A stretch of 64,000 nt of DNA, from positions 186,462 through 250,461 of the forward strand of contig VXBP01007102.1 of assembly GCA_013400115.1 (NCBI GenBank). Direction: 5' to 3'. Source of the stretch: Rhinopomastus cyanomelas (lineage: Eukaryota > Chordata > Aves > Bucerotiformes > Rhinopomastidae). The notes beneath the pieces were generated by a model. It saw only the letters and a program-made list of their open reading frames with translations, was not told the origin of the DNA and ran no database searches. Both the position numbers and the translations under genes were made by a program. Below, one piece after another: positions 46,751 through 58,950 of this stretch (the first letter of the stretch is position 1; every line of letters begins with the position of its first letter).

Positions 46751-49700
46751 TAGTTTTAAGTTGTATAATGTTCCAGTGGATTCTGGCATAAGGGTACTTC
46801 ATGCTTTATCTGCTCTGCTGGCTGCTGTTATCAATCACAGCTCAGAAACTGCTGAAGGAAAGGTGATTTCTCTTCATATACAGCTTGATGGCACGGCGTT
46901 CTGTTAAGCAACAATTCTCATAGTTCCCTGTGTCGCCTCATCTGAAAGAAGCAACTGAATTGTACAGCCCACATGTACCAGCCTCAGCCTTCCTAGGGTT
47001 TTGGCCCATAATCTGGGAAGAGCTGGTAGGGGAAGTGAGAAGGATGCTAAAGGAAGAAAATATGATGATAGATGTAGCAACTGTAACTGAAAAGAGAGTT
47101 GAATGTAGCAATAAGAAAAATACAAGCCAGTGAATTAAAAAGGAGAAGAAAGTACTTGGAAATAGACAAACAGTTTGAGTGAAAAAAAGAGCAGTAATGA
47201 ACCCAAGGGGTGACAAAGAAAGAAGCTAAAATAAGCCCAAGCACAAAGTGTTTTAATTTTAGGAATTTATCATAAAAGTACTTACTCTTATAATTAAGAA
47301 AAGCCACCAGAAAACATAAAAAACACTCTCAGGAATACTCTAGAGGTGGTACCCTAATTAAACAGCAAAGCAGCACAGGGCAAGTGGCTTTGAAATAACT
47401 CAAGCATAAGGTGGCTTATGAAATGTCAGACTTGAACAAAAGTCATCAATGCATCCGTTAGGAATGAGCAGTTTGCTCTGGCCCCAGCCTCCCTGAGCAG
47501 TTCAACAGTTTCATTACCTGTGCTACAGAGCTGTCTTTAACAAAAGGAATGCTTTTTTTTTCTTCCTGCTGCAGAAATGTGAAGTCACTCTCCATCACAG
47601 GACCACATCATCAGGTTTCGTGTTCACACTGAGAGCACCCTGGGCTGTGGGGCAGCAGAACATGTAAATGAGGGAACTTTGCCAGTGCTCACAGACGATC
47701 CGATGAATTCAGGTGCTACAGAAGGTCTGTGCCTTGCTGGTTCTTAGCAGGTGCTGAATAAACTTCCTAGTCAGGAGTTAAAACCACAGTGATGGATCAC
47801 CATGACCAGAACTAGTCAATGGTATATTTTGCAAGGTCAGTGCTGGACACCCCCTTCCTCTGTATGCCTACTCTGTTATCTCATTGCGATATTTCAGTTA
47901 CAGTGGAGAAAAGCCTTGTCCTACCACCAAAACGGGTTGCAGGGATGCCCAGGAGAAGAAGTGCTTTGAAATGGTCCCAGCTGTCACTTCATTTCTAAGA
48001 ACTGCAGTCATAATCAAGAGAGTCTGTGCAGATTATTTGTAGCCTTTATCTGCTGATGAAATTGGTACTGCTGAAGTTCTGGCATACAAGCAGTAATTAG
48101 TTTTATACTAAATATGGAGCCAACAGAAACCCCTTGGTATCTCCAGCTCTAAACTCTACAGCTCTAAGCAAATCTGTAATTGATATGCAGAATAATTATT
48201 CTTGTGACAATCAATAGAAACCCAGTTTCTCTGGAAAGAAATACTTGGATGCTGCCAATAGGTATTTAATTCAACATGGTTAAGCAAACAGCAGTGCAAA
48301 AATTGCACTTGGGTATTAAGCAGTCAAACCACAACCAAAATGTTGGCGAGGCTTAGATGAAAGAACAGGAATCCAAAAAGATTTAAAACTGCCAGAGGTT
48401 TAAACCTCCCCTCAAATAGGATGTGAAGTATGGCAGTTGTGACATCTCTTATGAAAATAAGAATTAATATTCGGGACATAACAATAATCAAATCAAGTTG
48501 CTTAAACTGAACTCAAGAGATGCTTCTATTTTGCAAAGAATCAAAGATTAATTTCTAAGGAACTGAATCAATGTAAAGTAAATAGCTTCAGATAAGCCAG
48601 GGAAGAACAGCTCACATCTGCTGCATAGCAGATAAGCTCTGCGATAGAGTACTCTCTGAGCAAAGGAAATCGAGACAACTCCATAATCAGGACTGACAGC
48701 ACTTGCAAAATATGACCCATAACTCAATTTCATTCATTCCTAATGAATTGTCAAGGCTAACACAGCCCGGCAAAGCTTGTGACGTGCAACCAGATCAGCT
48801 CCAGGTCTTGCACTTTTTGGCCACCTCTGCAGTCACATCCACCCTGCTGTGGGATTTGTGACTCTTCGGCGGGCTCTCAGGATGGGCTGCATTGCTATTT
48901 CTGTAGCACAAGGTGTAGCCAGCAAGTGCCAGACACCTGCCATCTCTTCCACGCTAAATTCTACTCCTACCAGGGAATAAATGGGAATTTTTAGAGAGTA
49001 TTCATCCTGGTTTACAGGAATAAGCTTTGAAAAGTTAAAATACTTCCAGAAAGTTTGCTACTGTACAGAAATAGTTACTTGCCATGACATCCTAAATAGC
49101 CTGGAGAATGGTGACCCAGCCTGCCTGCATTCTCCCAAAGCAAGAAACCCTTTTTTTTAAAGTTGTTTCCAGCAGTGCAAGGAAACAAAGGTTATCACAC
49201 TGCTTGCATCACCTTTGATGTGAGATTAATTCCCTACTCCCCAGCAGGCAGTAACGAATCAGTTGTATATTGATAATGCTTATAGGAACAGCTTGGTTCT
49301 TTTTTTTCCCCTCTCCAGAATAAACCGCAGATCTCTACCGCAAGTCCCTGGCAGGTGATACCCACCATTTCCCCACTGCCAATTCTGACAGCTTTCTCGA
49401 GGCAGCAATAATGTGTGCATACATCCTCCTTGCTAGGCAAAGCATCAGCTATCTACTCTTCATAGATCGTTTCCTGATGCTGACAAATAAACAGTATCGG
49501 CCACCTCCCACCCTCCTATTCAGACAAGGAGCAGACAAGCAACTTTCCCCTCAACCAGAACTGTTGATCTTGGTTTGCAGCTCATATTCACATGATAAAG
49601 TGTTTCAGCCTTGTCATGCTCCCTTGTCATACCACCAGCCAAGTTCCACCGCTGGAGAGGTCAGCCTGAGCTTGGTAGTTGCTGGTCATGAAGTCCATGG

Positions 49701-50261
49701 AAGAAGCATGTACAAAGCAAATCATAGAAAGGAAAGACAATTCCTGAGATGGAACACATCGGTTACAAGCTTCTCAGTGTTGCATCACCATACCTGACTC
49801 AATGACCAAGTCATTTTTGTTCTCGTTTCTGACTAACCGGCACACAGACACACTGCAAGAGTCTCGGGAGTGGGCTGGAAGCTCAACAAAGCAACATCAT
49901 GCACTTGTCTGTGAAACAAAACACCAGCTGTGGCCAGAATTTTTCACCAGTGACATGCTCCAGGGTCGGAAAGGAAATGTTAGAGAATAAATTGTTCCAT
50001 ACTTCCCCAAAACTGGATCCAGCTAGTCTCTCCTTCCAACTCAGATTCTGATCATTTGGGTATATACTGCTGAGACAACAAGGAATCAGAACGTTTGGCA
50101 CTAAGAAATCAGAAATTTTTGCACTAACTAAACCACTATTTGTTTATCTGTCTAGCTATTCATTTGGATCTCAAGGCCATAACTGCATAACTGATTTAAG
50201 ATCTCCTAAGACTCCCACTGAAGGGGATAATGATACTTGAACAAGCCATTGGGGAAATATC
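46751..50261. other. presumed first intron, unique sequence
   Basis: No CR1 or coding feature recognised. A 128-codon open frame at 49411-49797 looks fortuitous. Confidence 0.45.
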
Positions 50262-50790
50262 AAATAAATTGAAACCACATCTTGAGTACTGTGTCTAGTT
50301 TTGGGCACCTCAATACAAGAGAGATGTGGAGGTACTGGAATGGGTGCAGAGGAGGGCAACTAAGCTGGTGAAGAGCCTAGAGAATAAATCTTATGAGGAA
50401 AGACTGAAAGAGCTGGGGCTCTTTAGTCTGAAGAAGAGGAGGCTGAGAGAGGAGACCCCATCACTCTCTACAACTACTTGAAAGGGCACTGTAGAGATGT
50501 TCATGCTGGTCTCTTCTCACAAGCAGTTAGTGATAGAACAAGAGGGAATGGGTTCAAGTTACAACAGGGTAGGTTTAGACTTGATACTAGGAAGAATTTT
50601 TGCACAGAAAGGGTGGTCAAGCACTGGAATGGGCTTCCCAGATCTGTGGTTGAGTCACCATCCCTGGATGTGTTTAGAGATCGTTTGGATGAGGTGTTGA
50701 GGGATGTGGTTTAGAGGTGAACTTGTAAGGTAGAGTAGATGTTTAGACTTGATCCCAGGAGTTTTTTCCAACTAGAATGATTCTGTGATA
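50262..50790 (+). mobile_element. CR1 LINE 3' fragment, older subfamily
   Basis: The plus strand reads PHLEYCV..FGHLNTREMWRYWN-like sequence, then SLKKRRLREE, and an open segment RTRGNGFKLQQGRFRLDTRKNFCTERVVKHWNGLPRSVVESPSLDVFRDRLDEVLRDVV before the UTR and the end ATGATTCTGTGATA. It is a longer copy with several frame breaks. Confidence 0.86.
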
Positions 50791-51090
50791 CGCTGGAGGA
50801 AATTCCCACAGTGAGCTTGTATCCAGATATGATCAGAAAGTTTCTAGAGTGTTACTTTTCTGCTCTTTTCCTGTTCTACATTTGCTGCAACAATTTCAGA
50901 ATACATTCCAAATTCCTCAGTCATATCTCAGTAATTTCTCTAGGTTCTGACTCTAAAGACAGAGTCCTCATGCTCCAAACCTGATCTCTCCTACTCGAAA
51001 ATATCTTTGTAAAGGTTGATGTTGCCTAGTAGAAAGGGAGCAGTAACCCGTAAGGTACCAACATTACTGTATTTGGTTTCAGTCACAGAA

Positions 51091-51178
51091 AGAATCATAG
51101 AACCATTAGGGACTGGAAGGGACCTCAAAAGATCATCTAGTCCAATCCCCCTGCCAGAGCAGGACCACCAAAGACCTG
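51091..51178 (-). mobile_element. CR1 3' tail fragment
   Basis: AGAATCATAGAACCATTAGGGACTGG, CTCAAAAGATCATCTAGTCC and CCAGAGCAGGACCACC form an ~88-nt tail of the young type, with no coding part. Confidence 0.83.
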
Positions 51179-51239
51179 CAGGAATGGCTCCTCTCTTAAG
51201 AACTAGTTATAAAGGCAAAAATACACAACATACCTAGCA

Positions 51240-51603
51240 GAATCACAACGCTGGACTTCAGGAAGGCCAAATTTTCAAGCAATTGCTAGGGGGAATCCCA
51301 TGGGACAGGGTACTGGCAGGTAAAGGGGCCCAAGGTAGTCGGTTAACATTCAAAGACTGCTTCTTTGAAGCCCAAGATCACAGCATCCCAACAGATAGGA
51401 AGTCAAGGAAGGAAGCCAGAAGACCTGTGTGGTTAAGCAGGGTCTGCTGGGCAAACTCAAGAGGAAGAAGAAAGTTGATAGAACATGGAAGGAGGGGATG
51501 GCCACTTGGGGTGGCTCTAGTCAGAGGATGTAGGTACACAACTAGGAAAGCCAAGGCCTCCATGGAAATAAACCTTGCAACAGAGGTCAAGGACAACAGA
51601 ATA
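51240..51603 (+). mobile_element. CR1 ORF2 fragment from between endonuclease and RT
   Basis: The plus-strand frame reads LGGIPWDRVLAGKGAQGS, FKDCFFEAQDHSIPT, RKEARRPVWLSRV and KAKASMEINLATEVKDN. This is the CR1 ORF2 linker before the RT domain, a part rarely retained by 5'-truncated copies. It has no 3' end of its own; it stops where the minus-strand CR1 tail begins at 51604. Confidence 0.8.
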
Positions 51604-51985
51604 ACAGAATCACAGGACATTAGGGATTGGAAGGGACCTCGAAAGATCATCTAGTCCAATCCCTCTGACAGAGCAGGATCACCTAGACCAAGTCACACAG
51701 GAACACATCCAGGTAGGTTTTAAACATTTCCAGTGAAGGAGACTCCACAATCCCCTGGAGCAACCACTTCCAGTACTCGGTCACCCTCACTGTGAAGAAG
51801 TTCCTTCTCATATTTATATGTAATCTTCTATGTTCCAGCTTACACCCATTGCCCCTTGTCCTATCACTAGATGACATTGAGAAGAGCTCCATCCTCCTGA
51901 CACCCACTCTTCACATATTTACAAACATTAATGAGGTCACCCCTCAGTCTCCTTTTTTCCAAGCTGAAGAGACTCAGCTCCCTTG
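51604..51985 (-). mobile_element. CR1 LINE 3' fragment (young subfamily)
   Basis: The 3' end at 51604 is AACAGAATCACAGGACATTAGGG on the plus strand. The minus strand encodes MELFSMSSSDRTRGNGCKLEHRRLHINMRRNFFTVRVTEYWKWLLQGIVESPSLEMFKTYLDVFLCDLV-type ORF2 end (quoted landmarks: GNGCKLEHRR, RRNFFTVRV, FLCDLV). The 5' truncation is near 51985. It abuts a plus-strand CR1 piece. Confidence 0.88.
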
Positions 51986-53730
51986 TGTTGGAAACAAAAG
52001 TGTTCATTTATTCATATTATTTTTAGTATCACAAGCCCCAGAAGAAGTTAGCTCCAGCACGTAGCAAAGATGTTTGCCCTGAAACTGTAAGAAATCTCAG
52101 CTGAAGTAAGAAAATACTTAGGCACATGTATAGGTGCTACAGACAAGCTCACCCACATATTGTCTGGGTCTCTGAGCTGAGAGCAAGCTTCCCACAGACC
52201 ACAGAAACAATTTTTTCCACCTAATTCTTCCTCTGTTACATCCCCATTGGGGACTTTGCTCTTCCACCATACTAACATGACTCATATTCATGAGTCATGC
52301 TGATACTTCCCCCACAATAAGTCTTCCATCAGATGCACTATTGAAGCCAAAGCCTCTTCTTATTCATTGTTCTCACTCAATTTTGAGTGACAATCTCACA
52401 AATTAGAGAGAATACTCTCTGCACTGATAAAACAAGAAAGATTTGGGGGACAGTGGCACTGTCATGTACTGCTCTGCAAGGCAGAGCGTCTGGTTTCTTC
52501 CCTTGGCTTTGCAATGTGTTGAGGACTGCTCTTCTGCAAGCTACCTGGAATACTGCTACCCCATAACCTCATCTCAAATGACATTAATCAGTTGGAAAGT
52601 TGCCTGTTATTGAGTTCAGAACTTCTCCAAGCCTTAGTTTCACCAGAAGGGATTCCAAGACAGCACATTCCCTCTTGCTAAAAGCAACTGCAACACAACA
52701 AACTTACCGAAGACACAGTGAATCTGCAGTACATTCCTAGAACTCCCTTTTGTAATAATATTCTATAAAGACTTTACTGATGTAAATTCTGATCTATTTC
52801 TTCATGTACCTGACAAGTCCTACCAGAAGCTAATTCAGAGCACCTTCCCTATGGTGGACAAGGAGTCTTTGCATGTTCAGCATAGCAGTATCCTACTGGG
52901 AAACACACCTGACGGTGGCAGAAGTATTGAAACTCCAGTAACAAATTGTAAATGCTTATTCTTAAAAGTTAAGCCAAGGAGCCTTGGAAGTGGAATAGAC
53001 CTGCCCATTTGAGAAACTGCCTCTACTACTTCATCAATTATTCTTCAGTGTTTATAGAAACACTCCCAAATCAGATGCGTAAGGAGACATCAATAAAGGA
53101 AAAACAGGAGGCTCAGGCAAGCATCTAGAGTAGTCCTGGGTCAAAGCTGAGCACACAGTTACGCTGATAGATTGTGCAGGTGCATTCTCCTGAGAATGAT
53201 TCCATTAGTGTCCACACTGCACAGATGGGATGTTATTTTAAGGTCTTAATCAAAATATGTGCAAACAGGCACAGCCCCATGCACATACTGATGCCTGTGA
53301 GGTGTCAGCTGTAAGGCAGTCAGTACACAATTTTTTTAAGAACACTAGCTATGTGAAAATACAGAAGCAAAAGAATTGATGGAAGAGAAAGAACTAGAGG
53401 AAGCTAGTTTTTTTCACAACTCAAGGGCCCAGCCAGACCTAGGTTCAGAGGACAGACACATGTAGCAGTCTGTGGTCTGAAAACTTTGTTGAATAAGTTA
53501 AAACTAAACAAACCAAATTTAGGAATAATATAATGCTGTTTCTTCAGGCTTTTTGGTTTCAAAAGGCAGATCCTGTTCCTGCATGTCTGCATATTCAACA
53601 CTTCTTGTTCTGAACGTTTAACTGCTTCCCTGCACTAGGGAAAAATGAAAAGAAGCAGGCAAAGCAAAGGTTGTGTTCAGAGTCACAGTGCCCCAGGTGA
53701 CAGCCTGTAAACCCCAAAACATCCTCTTAC
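51986..53730. other. presumed first intron next to candidate exon 1
   Basis: Unique sequence. On the minus strand it starts with the donor gtaagagg at 53730. No other feature supported. Confidence 0.4.
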
Positions 53731-54130
53731 CTGCACAAGCACAGCACCACACAAACGGGCAACTGGTCCCTGGCTCCCGAGCCAGGCTCAGCTCAAAGCA
53801 GAGGTGTGAGCCTCAGCTGGCTGGGCGCGAAGGGACAGGAGCACACAGCCACAGGCACACACCGGCTCACAGGGACATGCTGGTGACACAGGGGTGCTGC
53901 ACAAAATGGAGCATCCTCTGCCCAACCACCTGCACTGTGGTGGGGGAGACCAGAGGGAGGATAGAAAGGAAAAGGAAGAAAGGAAGGAGGGAAGGAAGAA
54001 AGGAAGGAAAGACTAAGGAAAGGGGAAAAAAGGGAAAAGAAAAAAGGAAGAGAAGAGAAGAGAAGAGAAGAGAAGAGAAGAGAAGAGAAGAGAAGAGAAG
54101 AGAAGAGAAGAGAAGAAGGACGGGAGAAAA
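53731..54130 (-). other. candidate untranslated first exon of COL22A1 (5' end not determined)
   Basis: On the minus strand a full-consensus donor, TTGTGCAG|gtaagagg, falls at 53731/53730, about 400-450 nt downstream of the CpG-island core. The COL22A1 start-codon exon begins at an acceptor (29741) and so needs an upstream exon; this is the best-placed donor I saw. The 5' boundary given is a placeholder, because the transcription start cannot be read from sequence. The polypyrimidine tract at 53954-54140 would lie in the exon or just upstream of it. This remains an inference from one splice signal plus the island. Confidence 0.3.
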
Positions 54131-54140
54131 AGGACGGGAG
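53954..54140 (+). repeat. polypurine tract with (AGAAG)13 core
   Basis: Nearly every base on the plus strand is A or G. Mixed GGAA/GAAA units run from about 53954, followed by thirteen uninterrupted AGAAG pentamers at 54051-54115 and then more purine. The complement is an equally long polypyrimidine tract on the COL22A1 sense strand. It abuts the CpG island. Long open frames on both strands here are artefacts of low complexity. Mirror-symmetric purine runs can form triplex (H-DNA) and usually vary in length between individuals. Confidence 0.9.
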
Positions 54141-54570
54141 GGCGGCTGTGAGGGAAGGGAAGGATGGGGAAAGCAGCAGAACCTGGCAGCGAGATCCGGC
54201 CCGGGGCAGCGGCGGGGCGGGAGCGGGGCCGGAGCGGGGCGGCCGCGAGTTTAAGGAGCAAGGGGAGNNNNNNNNNNNNNNNNNNNNNNNNNNNNNNNNN
54301 NNNNNNNNNNNNNNNNNGGTCTGGGCGGGGGGGGTGTCCTTAGGATGGCGACAAGCAGGGGTGAGAAGTGACAGGGCTGAGACCCTAGGCGCTGTGAGAT
54401 GCGGGGAGAAAGGGTGAAGTTTGAGGGAGGGACCTGAGGGGCCGACCCAAAGGGTGTGTGGGGCAGCCAGGGCCCCTACCCCCAGGAGAAGGGGCAGGGG
54501 AATGTGTGTCTCCCCCGCCCCGGTAGGGGACGGAGACCCGGAGCACACGTGTCCCAGCAGTGTGTGGAGT
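54125..54570. promoter_or_regulatory. CpG island, probable promoter
   Basis: The only strongly GC-rich, CpG-dense stretch of the window lies here. It includes repeated GC boxes of the GGGGCGG / GGGCGGG kind around 54205-54240, a NotI-type GCGGCCGC at 54239-54246, and many CpGs on both sides of a 50-nt assembly gap. No TATA box is evident. CpG islands of this kind normally mark promoters. The nearest gene I can support is COL22A1, whose start-codon exon begins with a splice acceptor 24.4 kb away on the minus strand. A bidirectional promoter, or one for an unrelated noncoding RNA, cannot be excluded. Confidence 0.6.
54268..54317. other. assembly gap (50 N) in the CpG island
   Basis: A run of exactly 50 Ns interrupts the most GC-rich part of the window, a usual place for sequencing dropout. 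Its true size is unknown. Confidence 0.99.
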
Positions 54571-55635
54571 AAACGCCCAATCTGCTTTAGCAAACAGGTG
54601 GTCCCTGCTTTTACCTTCTCCCTGAGCTCAGTGTCTAAATAAAAAGCCTTCGTCTGGGATATTTTTGCTTGAATTTCAGCTGTGATTTGTGTGCTGGAAC
54701 AACCAGGCCTTCACCCTTCTCTGGACGCAGCCCTCTGTCTCCTCCACCTCCGCACATCAGAGCTGCAAATTGCAGACTGCAGCTTCCCTGCGTTAGGAAG
54801 CACTTCGATAGCAGTCCCCTGCTGCCTCCTCAGGGATGAGGTCCGTCAGGGTGGGCTGTGAGGCTCACAAAGTAGCCCAATCAGCCCCAAACTTCTGGTC
54901 TCAAATAGTGGCCAAAGGACATACAAAGGATGCTCTGAAGTCCCGCATTTCCACGTGCCTGCAATGCAGCTGTATCTAGTGCAGGTCTGCGAGCCAGTCT
55001 GGACTGTGTTATGGAGACGTTCCTGTGTCTGGTAACATTTCCCAATGTAGAATTGAAGCCTTGGATTCCAGCAGGGTTCAATGATGAGCTCCAGGAATGG
55101 CAGCACATCTTTGGTAGCAAAGCTACCTCTCCTGTAATGGAGAGGGTTTCTGTGCTATAAGATGTTTTGAGCATCAGCTCTCTAGTGCTTTCTGAAAACC
55201 TTCTTGCCAGTGACAGATGTTTTTGCTAATACCAGTCTCCTCTCTGCTACTGCCAGTGGGACGACGTGTAATAATGGTCATACTTCACTGACTGTTAAGA
55301 TAATTCACAGCCATCCTGTGGGTTTGTAAGAGACCCGTTTCATCTCTCAGTGCCTCCCTTCCTTGGGCAGAACAAATTCCTTATCTTGTGACTGAGTGTA
55401 GAAAGATTGCTAATGGTGAAGGATCATCATCTTTGCTGTTGCCTTTTAAGTTCCCTGCAGGGACCATTATAATCCTCAATACAGCTGAGAGTCTGATTCA
55501 GCAAACCACTTAGGTACGTGTGTACAGAATGGAGGCCTGAAGTTTGTGTTCTTTGTGTGGCTGTTTAAAATTTCTTTGCAGGATCACATTTTGGGCACAG
55601 GTTATCAGAAAAGCTGTTTATATATAGATATCTAT

Positions 55636-55648
55636 CCCCCCCCCCCCC
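55636..55648 (+). repeat. homopolymer of 13 C
   Basis: Thirteen consecutive C residues follow an AT-rich stretch (TATATAGATATCTAT). The exact length is likely unreliable in the assembly. Confidence 0.85.
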
Positions 55649-57631
55649 AAGAAAGAAAATATCTGTGAGTGCTTGACCCCTGTTCATCTTCTGGAATGTT
55701 TGCATGCCTTATTCATAGCTCTACCATTGGAATCACCCTTCTGTAGTCTACAAAATACAGGTGCAGCATCTGATTCTGCATATGCATCTGTAGCATCCAT
55801 CTCAGGCTGTTCCCATTCCAGCGTTCACAAACTGCATCAAAAGAATCAGGAGGAGAGGGGATTGCTCAATTCTAGACCAGAAGGAATGAACCAAAATTTT
55901 TCCTGTAACTCAGAGTCAAAATGTTAAGCCTGTGGGGTGCTGATTGTTTCCTCCACAAAGCTTCACCTTCCCAAGAATTTGGTGATGCTAACAGGAAGAA
56001 CATTTTTTTCCCAACTCACTATCTTGAAGAGCTGTAAGAGACTAGACCAAAGGATGTATTGAAGATAAGTGTTGCAAACATTGAATAAAAACGGATGTAT
56101 TCACTCTTTTTTTAACAGTGGCCTAGTACATATTTGTATTTTGCAGCAGTCAGTATTTCAGCCACTGCATTTTATAGGAAACTGTGAATGTTCTTTAAGA
56201 AAATTGGTACAGCTGTTGATTCTTTTCACATTGTACCAAGGTGCTTAGGAGAAAGGAAGAAATTCCTCTTTGCAGGTATTTTGTCTCCAGTGATATGGGG
56301 AGAAATTTCAATTATTTTAAGAGTATGTATGGCAAGTCAAGATGCTGTCTTACTGAGTTTTCTACTACGGCAACCATCAATGCGTGGATACGTGACTCTA
56401 TTTCTCCATTTGCAGTTCTTGCTGCTCTGATTGTGAGCCTTTGATTTCCATTTTCACCCTGGGGTTGGGAGTATAGGAGGTGAAGGTACCATGTCAGAGA
56501 GGTCTGTGTTGTGTGATATCTGATCCTCAGGACTGGATGCCTCAGCAGGTGTGTAAGAAAAGAGGAATCATTCCACAATGCTTCCTCAGAATAGCTGCTT
56601 AGCCTGTGAATGTGGTGTGGGGATTTCCTCACACAGACTTAGTGTGTGGTTTGAACAGCTCAGTCCTTTCTTCAGTAACTATGTTCAGCCACTTTTTAAT
56701 CCATATAAATATTACTTCCAAATTTTGTGGCAACAAGTTCTGCAATAGTTCTCTCCCAGGAGTTACACAGTCTGCAAATCACAGCTCCTCTACTGCCTGA
56801 AACTGCTGGTTAGATCACAGATACAACCACAGCACCATAACCACCAGCCAGGTTTTTCTGCAGTAACTTTGCTGCAGTTGTGCAGTGCTTTTTCTTCTGA
56901 CTAGTTAATGGTGTGTCAGGAGCCTGACAAGATTTTTTAACAAATTTCCTGAGAACATTGGTGCTGACAAGACTCAGATCAGTAGCTGTGTGTCAGCAAC
57001 ACATACATTTCTAGGAAACTAGGAATTACATCACTGAGGAATCATACTTCTGTGCCTTTTATATTTTTATATACATTCATACATTCTCCTGTATGTGTTG
57101 CAGTCCCAAAAGGTTTACATTTCAAGACATGACTTAGATTCAAAAGGTCTCTCTTAAAATAAAAGTCTGTCTGGCACAGAAAAGGGTTTTTTTCTTTCCT
57201 GCAGTGTAGTATTTTCTTCGCCAAAATCTATTAAAAACAATTAAAGAAAAATACTAGATTCTGCAGTAGAGTGTTGCACATTGCGGTCTCTATCATGTTA
57301 TTGTGATCTGTGTCATGATTTAGCTTGTTAAGGATTTTATGTGACACATGTGTGAAGACACTGTGCTATTTTGATCTTATTTGTTGTTAACTGACTTTGT
57401 TGCTGTCAGTGAATTACAGGATTTGTAATTCCCAAATTGTGACTCATGAATAATTTCTATTTGTTGAGCACTGTGTGCAGCACTTCATGAAGCACTGCAA
57501 GTTACAAAGTTATGAATTATGGAATCCTCACAGTTTAGAGAAAAAAAAAAATCATGAAATCTAACTAACAACAAATAACATTTCTACGAATCCTGCAGTA
57601 CTTTTTGGAGTAAAACCAAAAGTGTGTAAAA

Positions 57632-57653
57632 AAACCCAAACCAAACCAAACCG
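57632..57653 (+). repeat. (CCAAA)n short tandem repeat
   Basis: About four CCAAA units follow AAAAAACCCAAA, in upstream flanking DNA. Confidence 0.7.
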
Positions 57654-57762
57654 CCATCATCATGAGCAAAGAGTTTCAAAACTTGTTTTTCAAACTCTAG
57701 AATGCTTATTCTAAACTGCAGCCTCAGCTATCTAGGATTCATTCCTGTACTGATCACAAGTA

Positions 57763-58037
57763 ATGAGTGATAGCAGAAGAGGAAATTACCTCCAGCTGCA
57801 CCAGAAGAAGTTTAGGTTGGACATTAGGGAAAATGTCTTCATGGAAAGGGTCATCAGGCCTTGGAACAGGGTGCCTAGGGAGGGGGTTGAATTGTCATCC
57901 CTGGATGTCTTTAAAACTTACGTAAATCTGGAGCTTAGGGACATGGTTTAGCGGTGGCCTTGGGACAGTTGGGTTAATAATTGGAATCTATTATCTTAAA
58001 GGTCTTTTCCAACCCCAACAATTCCATGATTCTACAA
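57763..58037 (+). mobile_element. old CR1 3' fragment
   Basis: An open segment reads LQLHQKKFRLDIRENVFMERVIRPWNRVPREGVELSSLDVFKTYVNLELRDMV in landmarks (KKFRLDIREN, RPWNRVPRE), followed by a UTR with GACAGTTGGGTTAATAATTGG and the end AATTCCATGATTCTACAA. Same subfamily as 27195-27622. Confidence 0.83.
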
Positions 58038-58590
58038 TAACCCCAGCTACATCTAAATCTCATTTAACCTAAACTAGTTGTAAGAGCAATGATAGTCACA
58101 ATAATATGATTCTCATTGTGTTCTACACATCCTTGTTTTCTGGCTTAGCTAAGGATAGACTCGTACTGCTCAACCTCTCCAATGCACAGTGCTTGTTTTG
58201 CTTGCTAAAAGTAAAACCTCAGTGTGCTATCTCCATCTCTGTAAGACACAGATGCATCTGTCTTCCATTTAGGTCTCAGTAAGCTTACAATCACCAACGA
58301 ATCTGGAATTCCACTGTCCTAATTCATTTACAAACATCCCTGCTCAAGGCAACACATATGTTCAAAGTAGACCTCAATGCTGAGTATCACCAGTACATTA
58401 CTGCGTTCACTTTTAAACAGGATCAGAGGGGTGGGGTTTTTAATTTCCAATTTTTTCTTGAGAATGCAATGTAGATTGAGAGAAAAGGTCTTGCTAGGTA
58501 ACCTTACGTGTGCATGCATTTTGTCTTTAGAACTAATGCTGCATTGCAGTCAAAAGTTCTGTGAATCGTGACAAATAGAAGCAAGACTTA

Positions 58591-58876
58591 AACAATCATA
58601 GAATTCTTTTTGTTGGAAAACACTTTTAAGGTCATCAAGGCCAACAACGAACCCAGTGCTACAACTAAACTGTGTTGCTAGGCCCCACATCTACACATCT
58701 TTTAAATGCCTCCGGAGATAGTGACTCAATCAGTTCTCTGGGCAGACTATTCCAGTGCTTGATAACTTTTTTGGTGAATACATTTTTCCTAGTCTCCGAT
58801 TGAAACCTAACCTGGGGCAACTTGACGCCAGTTCCTCTCTCCCTATCACTTGTTACATGGCAAAAGAGACCTAGAG
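58591..58876 (-). mobile_element. CR1 3' fragment, older subfamily
   Basis: The minus strand encodes SDRERGTGVKLPQVRFQSE, RKNVFTKKVIKHWNSLPREL and ESLSPEAFKRCVDV, followed by a UTR ending in a single octamer at 58598. It is diverged and lies 75 nt from the next CR1 (58951). Confidence 0.8.
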
Positions 58877-58950
58877 GAAGAAAATGTATGATTATGGTAC
58901 CATTAGGTACCAATGTAAATAAGTAAGACTACAATCTGTATTTTGAATGA

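Larger units (their letters stand above)
54571..57762. other. flank of the CpG island
   Basis: AT content rises again after about 54570. A plus-strand AATAAA at 54637-54642 has no associated gene. The C13 run and a CCAAA repeat are the only repeats seen. Probably upstream of COL22A1. Confidence 0.4.

Noticed and set aside
53793..54593. 266-codon open frame on the minus strand
   Set aside because: It exists because of the low-complexity pyrimidine tract, GC-rich DNA and a run of N. Not a plausible protein.
54637..54642. AATAAA polyadenylation signal on the plus strand
   Set aside because: No gene ends here; a single hexamer is expected by chance.
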